Shown one piece after another: positions 32,145 through 39,329 of a stretch of DNA of 64,000 nucleotides. The translations under genes were made by a program, and so were the position numbers. How positions within the stretch are numbered: position 1 is the stretch's first letter; each line of letters starts with the position of its first letter. The stretch covers positions 1 to 64,000 of the forward strand of contig NZ_MSMP01000019.1 of assembly GCF_001936575.1 (NCBI RefSeq), written 5' to 3'. The notes under the pieces are model-generated. The model was given only the letters and a program-made list of their open reading frames with translations, was not told the origin of the DNA and searched no databases. Source of the DNA: Tenacibaculum agarivorans (lineage in GTDB: Bacteria; Bacteroidota; Bacteroidia; Flavobacteriales; Flavobacteriaceae).

Positions 32145-33118
32145 AAATAGATTGGAAATATTATAAAGATAATTGGGATTTAATGACATCACAACCTAGT
32201 GGTAATTATGTAAGCAATTTACCTTTAGATGAAGATTTAAAAGAGTTGTTGTTGAACAACTCTATAAATAAAGTGGATTTTGATAAACAAGTTCGGTTGA
32301 ATGAAGTGAAATTTGATAGACTTTCAAAAAAAATAGATACTGTCACTGGTCTAAATATATTATCGGGATTACAGAAGTTACATAAACCTGATCATTTAAC
32401 TGTTTATAGAGCGATCCGATTTCCTACGAAAACTAGGATTATCTCAATGATAAAAGATAGGGGAATTTCTACTTTAAATTATGAACACAACCGTTTAATG
32501 AGGATCTATGAGAATGATGAATATATGATGAAGAGAGAACAACTAATGAAAGACCCAAGATTTTCTTTTCAACCTCAAGAAAGAGTTGTTCCAGGGCTTC
32601 CAGTTTTTTTTAATATTAATGATGCGGTACACATACATAGAGCTTACAGAGGAGAAGATGATATTATTGGTATAGTAACTGCATTTATACCATATAACTT
32701 AATAAAGCAAGATACTGTTGAAATTTATTCAAATGATGCTATTGTAGAAAATTACTCAGACGATTCAGGTGATAGAAAGATTAATTACTATAATAAAAAT
32801 AGAGAAGGAAGAGTATGTCCGTCTTATAAAGCATTAAGTGTTGAAGGGAGTCAGATATATGAAACTTATTGTAAAGGAATACCTGAAGATTTAGAGAGTT
32901 GTGAAAATTTAGGAATTGAGTTTAAATATTTTTTACTGAAACTTTATAAACCCCAAATAGATATTAAAAGTAAAAGAATCAATGGGGTGGACATTTCCAG
33001 TGAATTAGCACAATATAAACTACCTTTCTTGTATGGTTTTTGGGGAGATGATAATATATTCATGAGACGAGTTTCTCAATTTTTACCAAACTCATGCTAT
33101 GAAATCACAAAAAAATAA
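32141..33118 (+). CDS. Unknown protein in ABC-importer operon
   Basis: 325 residues, soluble. Two features stand out: LTVYRAIRFPTKTR and later LPVFFNINDAVHIHRAY and GIVTAFIPYNLI. An aromatic-Arg strand followed by a strand-helix with F-N in place of STS is reminiscent of ADP-ribosyltransferase folds, but the similarity is weak. Overlaps the upstream gene by 4 bp and the ABC ATPase gene by 20 bp, so translation is coupled. No family recognised. Confidence 0.6.
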   Translation: MKIDWKYYKDNWDLMTSQPSGNYVSNLPLDEDLKELLLNNSINKVDFDKQVRLNEVKFDRLSKKIDTVTGLNILSGLQKLHKPDHLTVYRAIRFPTKTRIISMIKDRGISTLNYEHNRLMRIYENDEYMMKREQLMKDPRFSFQPQERVVPGLPVFFNINDAVHIHRAYRGEDDIIGIVTAFIPYNLIKQDTVEIYSNDAIVENYSDDSGDRKINYYNKNREGRVCPSYKALSVEGSQIYETYCKGIPEDLESCENLGIEFKYFLLKLYKPQIDIKSKRINGVDISSELAQYKLPFLYGFWGDDNIFMRRVSQFLPNSCYEITKK

Positions 33119-33869
33119 GATTATAATTTCTAATCTAAAGAAGTCCTTTTTTCAAAATAACGAAGAACAAGAGGTTTTGAATATCTCTGAACTAGTAGTA
33201 AAAGAGAATGAATTCATAACATTTATAGGAAAATCAGGTTGCGGGAAAACTACGATGCTTAATGTTTTAGCTGGTTTTAGTTCATATGAAGGGAGAATTT
33301 CAATATTTGGTGAAGATGATGCTCAGTCAAAATCTAGTAAAACAGTTGTATTTCAGGAGGATGCAGTATTTCCCTGGATGACAGTTCGAAATAATATTGA
33401 GTATGGTTTAAAACGAAGAGGACTTTCTAAGGAATTAAGAGATTTTAGACTTAATGAACTTTTAAAACTAGTAGATCTTGAAGGTACTGGAGAAAAATTC
33501 CCCAAGCAACTTTCAGGCGGTATGAAAAAAAGAGTTGATATAGCCAGAGCTATAGCAAGTTCTCCGTCTATTATTTTAATGGATGAACCTTTTGGAAGCC
33601 TTGATTATCAAACACGAAGACAATTACAAAAAAAGCTCATTGACTTATTAAAAATAGAACCAAAGACTATTTTCTTTGTTACTCATGATATTAACGAAGC
33701 GATTCTACTAAGTGATAGGATAATAATTTTACCTTCAAATAAAGAAATAGATATAAAGGACATAAAAGTACCTTTTTCTAAGCCTAGAGATTTAAGCATA
33801 TGCGACTCTCTAGAGTTTATTCAGTTAAGAAAGCAGATAGAAATATTAATATCTAACCTGAAATCATGA
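33099..33869 (+). CDS. ABC importer ATPase (SsuB/TauB/ThiZ type)
   Basis: 256 residues. Walker A GKSGCGKTTMLN, Q-loop VFQEDAVFPWMTV, signature LSGGMKKRVDIARA, Walker B IILMDEPFGSLD and switch FVTHDINEAILLSD. The Q-loop and D-loop sequences are those of nitrate/sulfonate/taurine/pyrimidine-precursor importers. Overlaps the permease gene by 4 bp. Energises import of the ligand captured by the product at 34631. Confidence 0.9.
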   Translation: MKSQKNKIIISNLKKSFFQNNEEQEVLNISELVVKENEFITFIGKSGCGKTTMLNVLAGFSSYEGRISIFGEDDAQSKSSKTVVFQEDAVFPWMTVRNNIEYGLKRRGLSKELRDFRLNELLKLVDLEGTGEKFPKQLSGGMKKRVDIARAIASSPSIILMDEPFGSLDYQTRRQLQKKLIDLLKIEPKTIFFVTHDINEAILLSDRIIILPSNKEIDIKDIKVPFSKPRDLSICDSLEFIQLRKQIEILISNLKS

Positions 33870-34618
33870 AAAAATTAGAATATAAATTAATAAGTATAGT
33901 GACCATTAGCTTATTAATATTTATTTGGGATATGTTAACATATAGGCAATCTCCTTCTGCTGAATTATTATTTCCTAGTTTACATAATGTTATAATTAAT
34001 TTAGAATCAAATTATGAGGTTTTTCTTCATTCTATGTTAGTTACTTGGTCAAGGGTTATTCTGGGGTTAGTTATTGGTTTTTTTACAGGTTTAATTATGG
34101 GGATATTTATTACTTGGAGTCAGATTCTTGAATCAGTACTTGATCCAGTCATTGAATTGATAAGGCCTATCCCTCCAATCGCATTAACGCCTTTTTTTAT
34201 TCTTTGGTTTGGTTTAGGTAATCTAGGACAATTATTATTGATAGCATTAGGTTGCTTTATGATTATAGTTGTGTCTACAGTTACTTCTATAAGAAACGTC
34301 AATGTTTTATATGTTAGAGCAGCTAAATCTTTAGGGGCAAGTATGTATGACATATATACTACCGTGTTATTACCTTCTATTTTACCAAACTTATTATCAG
34401 CAACACGAGTAGCTTTAGCTACTGGTTTTAGTCTCACCGTTGCAGCTGAGTATCTAGGAGCCCAAGGAGGATTGGGGTATTTAATAAGAAATGCAAGGGT
34501 TACTCTAAGTACGAATACAATCTTATTAGCAGCAGTTTTATTAGGAGTTCTGTCTTTGTTAACAGATTTCTTGATAAGAAAATTATTTAATTATTTAACA
34601 CGTTGGAACAACGTATAA
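33866..34618 (+). CDS. ABC importer permease (SsuC/TauC type)
   Basis: 250 residues, about six membrane helices. Contains LIRPIPPIALTPFFILWFG and AKSLGASMYDIYTTVLLPS, the EAA loop that contacts the ATPase. Typical length for this family. Located between the ATPase gene and the binding-protein gene. Substrate cannot be told from the permease. Confidence 0.9.
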   Translation: MKKLEYKLISIVTISLLIFIWDMLTYRQSPSAELLFPSLHNVIINLESNYEVFLHSMLVTWSRVILGLVIGFFTGLIMGIFITWSQILESVLDPVIELIRPIPPIALTPFFILWFGLGNLGQLLLIALGCFMIIVVSTVTSIRNVNVLYVRAAKSLGASMYDIYTTVLLPSILPNLLSATRVALATGFSLTVAAEYLGAQGGLGYLIRNARVTLSTNTILLAAVLLGVLSLLTDFLIRKLFNYLTRWNNV

Positions 34619-34630
34619 CCTTTATTTATT

Positions 34631-35728
34631 ATGAAAAAAATTAAAACTATACTTACATTTTTAGTGCTTTTAGTCGTAATTACTGGAGCATCTTATGTTT
34701 TATTTAGTAAGGATAAAAAAGCCCCATCAAATACTATTGTTTTTGGTATTTCTCCATTTCAAGATACTTTTATGCCTATATTAGGTAAAGAAAAAGGATG
34801 GTATGAAGAAGTTGGTTTAAACGTTGAATTTAAAGTTTTAGGCTGGACTGAAATTCAAGAGTCATTATCTTCGAATGGAACACAAAAAATAGATATCGGC
34901 ATCAATAATATATCTTCTGTAATTGCGAGTCACCATAATAACCCTGAAATTATTTACTTGTACGGATTTAATACTTTTGATAATGGATTTGCGTTAATGA
35001 TTCGCCCCAATAGTGAGCTAAAACCACTTACTTATTTCTTAGAGCAAGGAATTAATAGGAAAGAGGCTATTAAGCTTACGGCTGAGCAATTAAAAAATAA
35101 AACAGTTATTACTACATCTAATACAGATATGGAACAGGGGGTAGCAGCAGCAACTCAAAGAGGTTTATTGTCTTTTGAGAAAGATATTAAAATAATTAAT
35201 TTAAATCCAGATGAAGGTTTGGCAGCTTTTTTATCAGGAGAAGGAGATGCTTATATAGGTGGAATACCTCAAAGAACAAGAGCAACGAAAGAAGGGATGG
35301 TAGAAATGTTGACAGGTGTTGATTTAGGGCCAGCTCCAATAAATGGAATTGTATCTACGAAATCTTTTTATAATTCTAATAAAGACGATGTTTTGAAACT
35401 ACTCAAAGTTTGGTTTAAAATTGTAAATTATACGAATGATAATATGGAAGAAGTAGCAGAGATTATAGTTTCAAAATTAAATGAGACAAGTGCATCAAAT
35501 TTTACTGTAGATGATTTCAAAATATTTTGGAATAACTATGAGCACTATCCAGCAACAATTGAAGAGATACAAAACTCTATTTTAGATTCTGATGGAGATA
35601 ATTATTGGAAGAGCAGGTGGGATGATACAAACTATTATTTTAATACAGTTGTTAAGACGATCCCCAAACCTGTTAGTCCCAAAGATGCTTTTTATATGAA
35701 CAAGGTTCAAGATGAACTTAAAAATTAG
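34631..35728 (+). CDS. Periplasmic substrate-binding protein (SsuA/ThiY-like)
   Basis: 365 residues. N-terminal membrane anchor or signal (TILTFLVLLVVITGASYVLF) without a lipobox Cys, then FGISPFQDTFMPILGKEKGWYEEVGLNVEF, the classic opening of NMT1/SsuA binding proteins. IDIGINNISSVIASHHNN and AAFLSGEGDAYIGGIPQ line the ligand cleft in this family. Members bind nitrate, sulfonates, HMP or riboflavin precursors. Given the operon partners a nucleoside or vitamin-like ligand is possible (inference). Last gene of the operon; the 119-bp gap after it holds a 15-bp stem near 35755-35806. Confidence 0.85.
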   Translation: MKKIKTILTFLVLLVVITGASYVLFSKDKKAPSNTIVFGISPFQDTFMPILGKEKGWYEEVGLNVEFKVLGWTEIQESLSSNGTQKIDIGINNISSVIASHHNNPEIIYLYGFNTFDNGFALMIRPNSELKPLTYFLEQGINRKEAIKLTAEQLKNKTVITTSNTDMEQGVAAATQRGLLSFEKDIKIINLNPDEGLAAFLSGEGDAYIGGIPQRTRATKEGMVEMLTGVDLGPAPINGIVSTKSFYNSNKDDVLKLLKVWFKIVNYTNDNMEEVAEIIVSKLNETSASNFTVDDFKIFWNNYEHYPATIEEIQNSILDSDGDNYWKSRWDDTNYYFNTVVKTIPKPVSPKDAFYMNKVQDELKN

Positions 35729-35847
35729 TATATGTATGACTTATTTTAGATATGGTTTTAAAATGTATTATAAACTTATCGAATTTTAAGACCATATTCG
35801 AAATAATTAGAAATTTCTATATATAGCTTAAGGATAAGGGGAGTTTA

Positions 35848-37152
35848 TTAAAAAGCCACAGACCTAGTAATATTATCATTATCCTCCGTTTCAAAGCTAT
35901 CTAAATACACTTGAGTAGTTTTAGAAGAGTCATGACCTAAAGCTTCTGAGATGTATGAAATATTCGTTCCTGAGTGCTTTAAAGCAGTAGCGAAAGAGTG
36001 TCTTAAAACATAAGAAGTTAAATTGATATCAATTCCAGCTAGTGAGGCAATTTTCTTTAGGTTGTTATTAAACACATCACGGCGACTTTCATAAAGAGTA
36101 ACCTCTTTCTTACCTAGCCCTAAAATTTGTTGAGGTAGAATAGGGAAGACCAACTCATTAGAATTAAGTTTCTTTCCTTGGGAATAATATTGTAATATTT
36201 CTTTGGACTTTCCTGCAATCACGATATCGAAATCTTTATGGTTTTTGGCTCTTGTATATTTTATACGGTCAAAATCTCCAATAATTTGATTCATTCTTAA
36301 ATAAGCTAAATCTCTAAAGTTAATGCCATTGGTATTAAACATAAAAATAGCTTGTTGTTGAGAGTGCCATAAAGAAGTATCTTTTTCTAAAGGATATTCA
36401 AATAAAGCTTTGATTTGTTCTAAATGAATAGCTCTTTTTTGTGTAGGTTGAGGTGTGCCTACTGTAAAATATTGAAATCCATAGTTTCCGTCTTTTGGAA
36501 GCTTGTGGTCTTTAATTCCATGATTGATTACAGCACGTAAGCCTCTTAAATAAGCATTGTACGAAGTGTCTTTCATAGGTTTATTCATCATGTTTACTTT
36601 CCATTGCTCTAGGACTTTTCCAGTGATTTCCGCAAAAGTGATGTCTTCTGTACAGTCAGTGTATTTCTTAAATGCACTTAGGGCCTGCTTATAAGATTTA
36701 GCTCTGCCATAGAGCTTTAAATTTTCATAGTGTTCCACCAGAGTATTACCATATTCAAAAAGCTTAATGGTTTTAATACCTTTAGGAGTCATTAAAAGTG
36801 TACCGCCTTTTTCTTTGATTTTTTTATCTCGTTTTTCGGACTTTTCATCTAAGATCTGTAATGCGATAAAATCCCTAAGTTGTTTACAGTTCCAAGTTTT
36901 AATCTCATTTTCATAGTCATCTAAAATATCTTGAGCTAAAAGAAGTTTTCTGTTTAATTCTTTATTCTCTCTTTTCCAGTAAGGATAATTACGATTGTAT
37001 TTCTCTTCATCCCATTGTTCAATTTTAGCATGTTTGCTTAAATGAATTGTTAGGTGTTTATTATCATGTTCAACTTTTAACTTGATAGGGAAAGAGCCGT
37101 CTTTTTTTTGTCCACTTTTTCTTTTATCCAAAACAATTGTTACACTTGCCAT
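35848..37152 (-). CDS. Tyrosine recombinase (Bacteroidota ICE type), right end of left element
   Basis: 434 residues: arm-binding domain (SVTIVLDKRKSGQKKDGS), SAM-like domain, then a catalytic domain with the NTNGINFRDLAYLR substitution at the first Arg region, LRHSFATAL, and LGHDSSKTTQVYLDSF for His/Tyr. It lies about 150 bp from a tRNA-Arg 3' fragment and is transcribed away from it, so it probably integrates the element to its left into tRNA-Arg. Tandem 11-bp repeats lie in its promoter. Confidence 0.88.
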   Translation of the reverse strand: MASVTIVLDKRKSGQKKDGSFPIKLKVEHDNKHLTIHLSKHAKIEQWDEEKYNRNYPYWKRENKELNRKLLLAQDILDDYENEIKTWNCKQLRDFIALQILDEKSEKRDKKIKEKGGTLLMTPKGIKTIKLFEYGNTLVEHYENLKLYGRAKSYKQALSAFKKYTDCTEDITFAEITGKVLEQWKVNMMNKPMKDTSYNAYLRGLRAVINHGIKDHKLPKDGNYGFQYFTVGTPQPTQKRAIHLEQIKALFEYPLEKDTSLWHSQQQAIFMFNTNGINFRDLAYLRMNQIIGDFDRIKYTRAKNHKDFDIVIAGKSKEILQYYSQGKKLNSNELVFPILPQQILGLGKKEVTLYESRRDVFNNNLKKIASLAGIDINLTSYVLRHSFATALKHSGTNISYISEALGHDSSKTTQVYLDSFETEDNDNITRSVAF

Positions 37153-37184
37153 TATCTTTAATTTTGATGTTATAAAGATATGAA

Positions 37185-37206
37185 AAACTCCCCGGAAACT
37201 CCCCGA
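37185..37206. repeat. Two tandem 11-bp repeats at integrase promoter
   Basis: AAACTCCCCGG (37185-37195) and AAACTCCCCGA (37196-37206) lie 33-54 bp upstream of the integrase start. Candidate arm-type or autoregulatory integrase sites. The gene-free stretch 37153-37553 also holds the tRNA fragment and element end. Confidence 0.6.
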
Positions 37207-37307
37207 TTTTTTTGTTTTTATCTGATTTTATAAAATTGTAAATTTCTTAAAAACCCTTTATTTACAGGTGATTTTGTTCTTGTTTGAATTTATATGATTT
37301 AATAAAA

Positions 37308-37354
37308 TCTGCCTTCTAAGCAGACGGTCACAGGTTCGAATCCTGTCGCGATCA
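37308..37354 (+). other. 3' fragment of tRNA-Arg(TCT), att core
   Basis: TCTGC-CTTCTAA-GCAGA (37308-37324) is a complete anticodon stem-loop with anticodon TCT; then variable region, T arm ACAGG-TTCGAAT-CCTGT, acceptor strand CGCGATC and discriminator A. No acceptor 5' strand (GATCGCG) or D arm lies upstream, so it is a remnant and not a functional gene. Confidence 0.85.
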
Positions 37355-37393
37355 CAATAAGCCTTGCTAGTTTTAGTAAGGCTTTTTTGTTTT
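37329..37393 (+). repeat. Left attachment repeat (attL) of 12.5-kb element, includes tRNA terminator
   Basis: 65 bp with 64 identities to 49826-49890 (one G/A difference at position 38). It comprises the T arm and acceptor of the tRNA-Arg fragment plus its rho-independent terminator (AAGCCTT...TAAGGCTT, T-run). The integrase gene of the element starts 161 bp to its right. Confidence 0.92.
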
Positions 37394-37553
37394 CTATAGT
37401 TTATGGTGTCTGTAGCGTGTTTACTTAATTAGTGTGTTGCTATTCCTTTCTCTAATTATTATCTAGATAAAAGTATTTAAGGTGTCCTTTTAGGTGTCCC
37501 ACTTTTAAATTCTAGGTGTCCCATTTTTTACTAACATAATAGAGTAAGATATT

Positions 37554-38741
37554 ATGAGTATGAAATTAAGTGTCCTGTTTATATGTAATGGGAGTAAGAT
37601 AAATAAGAAAGGACTTTGTCCTATGAAGTGTAGAATTACCTATAATAAGAAAAGAAGAGAGTTTGCTACAGGATTATTCATTAATCCTAATCATTGGGAT
37701 AGTAAGAAACAAATGCTTTTAAAGAAAGTGGAAAACTCTAAAATTGTAAATTCAAAACTGAGCCTTATTAGTCAAAAGATTAATGAGGCTTTTTTATTAT
37801 TACAATTACAACATAAAGATTTTAGTGTTGATGATATATATAGTCAGTACAAAGGTGAAAACACTAGGATAGAGAAGACTTTATTAGAATTATATGATAT
37901 ACATAATGAGCAAACCAAAAAGCTTATTGGAATTGATTTTAAAGAGATTTCTTGGAGTAGGTATGTTGAGAATAAGAGAAAGGTTGAAAGGTTTATAAAG
38001 TTCAAACACAAGAAAAGTGATATTAAACTAAATAGGCTTGATTTAAAATTTATAAAAGATTTAGAGTACTATTTTAAGGTAGAACTCAAACTAAGTCAAG
38101 CTACCATAAATAGAAGTTTACAGAGGGTTAGAAAGATCATTCAATTTGGAATAGATGAGAATTATTTAGAAAGAAATCCATTTGCTCTATATAAAGCAAC
38201 TAGTTATAAAATTGAACTTGTTTATCTATCAGTTGAAGAACTTAAATTATTAGAGAGTTTTAGTTTTAATCAGAAGAGGTTAAGTGTTGTTAGAGATTTA
38301 TTTATTTTTTGTTGTTATACAGGATTAGCTTATCAGGAAATGTCATCTCTTAAGCCTAATTCAGTTCTTCTAGGTTTTGATAATAATTTATGGATAGAAA
38401 TGTATAGACAGAAAACTAAGTCCAAAATATCAGTCCCTATATTACCAAAAGCTAAAGAGATTTTAGATAAATATGATTGCTTGCTTCCAAAAATTTCAAA
38501 CCAGAAGTTTAATTCTTATTTAAAAGAAATAGCTGATATTGTTGGTATAGAAAAGAAGTTAACACATCATGTTGCGAGAAAGACTTTTGCAACTACTGTG
38601 TTACTATATAATGGAGTTTCCATGGAAGTAGTGTCTGAGTTATTAGGACACTCTAGATTACAGGTTACACAAGAACATTATGCTAAGGTGGTCAAAAGTA
38701 AGGTTGTTAATGAAATTCAAAAATTAAAGAGAAAGTTATAG
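37554..38741 (+). CDS. Tyrosine recombinase of the 12.5-kb element
   Basis: 395 residues: arm-binding domain (1-90, LFICNGSKINKKGLCPMKC; HWDSKKQMLL), SAM-like domain (about 100-200), catalytic domain with FCCYTGLAYQEMSSL at the first Arg position (Arg replaced, as in many Bacteroidota family members), KTKSKISVPIL, HHVARKTFATTV and LLGHSRLQVTQEHYAKV. Adjacent to attL and transcribed into the element, the usual arrangement for an element's own integrase. Confidence 0.9.
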   Translation: MSMKLSVLFICNGSKINKKGLCPMKCRITYNKKRREFATGLFINPNHWDSKKQMLLKKVENSKIVNSKLSLISQKINEAFLLLQLQHKDFSVDDIYSQYKGENTRIEKTLLELYDIHNEQTKKLIGIDFKEISWSRYVENKRKVERFIKFKHKKSDIKLNRLDLKFIKDLEYYFKVELKLSQATINRSLQRVRKIIQFGIDENYLERNPFALYKATSYKIELVYLSVEELKLLESFSFNQKRLSVVRDLFIFCCYTGLAYQEMSSLKPNSVLLGFDNNLWIEMYRQKTKSKISVPILPKAKEILDKYDCLLPKISNQKFNSYLKEIADIVGIEKKLTHHVARKTFATTVLLYNGVSMEVVSELLGHSRLQVTQEHYAKVVKSKVVNEIQKLKRKL

Positions 38742-38781
38742 AGGTTATTTTATATTTACTAAAAATATACTTTACTTTTAA

Positions 38782-39327
38782 ATGGACAATATAGATGTGT
38801 TTCTTACTAGTGCTCAAGAATCAATTCCTGATGGTGTTATAATAATGCAACAGTTTTTCCTAGTTTTTTCAAGGTTTGAGTATGCACTTAAAAAAACTGA
38901 TGACTTTTTGATAGAAAGACATGGAGCTGCTAGTGCAAATTGGGATGCTTATGCAGATTCTATAAATGAGGATTTTTGTAATTTAATTAATCAAGAATTA
39001 GATGGATTTGGATTTAATCATGAAAAAATAGTTAAATTAAAAGAAGCAGTTGATTTTTTTGTAATGGAACCTCCAAGGAAGCAAGAAGTTGAAGGAGGTG
39101 TACTTGTGTATAGAGATAGGGTAAGGGAAGATGATTCTTTGACTAGAAAAATATGTGTTTACATTAGAAGGGTTAGAAATAATGTGATGCATGGAGGTAA
39201 ATATATTGGTAGTAATGCTATAGGGTCAAGGAATTATAAGCTTTTAGATTTATCCCTCTATTTAATGGATTGTTTTTTAGAGTTAAATGATGAGGTAAAA
39301 CATAATTTTCACGAATATATTGACTAA
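38782..39327 (+). CDS. HEPN-like helical protein
   Basis: 181 residues, all helical. RRVRNNVMHGGKY near residue 130 contains R132-x4-H137, the RNase signature of HEPN domains, followed by the usual Gly-rich turn. It lies 2 bp upstream of an SF2 helicase gene. HEPN proteins next to helicases or NTPases are often RNA-cleaving defence components; here that is inferred from motif and context. Confidence 0.6.
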   Translation: MDNIDVFLTSAQESIPDGVIIMQQFFLVFSRFEYALKKTDDFLIERHGAASANWDAYADSINEDFCNLINQELDGFGFNHEKIVKLKEAVDFFVMEPPRKQEVEGGVLVYRDRVREDDSLTRKICVYIRRVRNNVMHGGKYIGSNAIGSRNYKLLDLSLYLMDCFLELNDEVKHNFHEYID

Positions 39328-39329
39328 TT

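Noticed and set aside
37308..37354. Functional tRNA-Arg gene
   Set aside because: The D arm and acceptor 5' strand are missing upstream, so it is a fragment.
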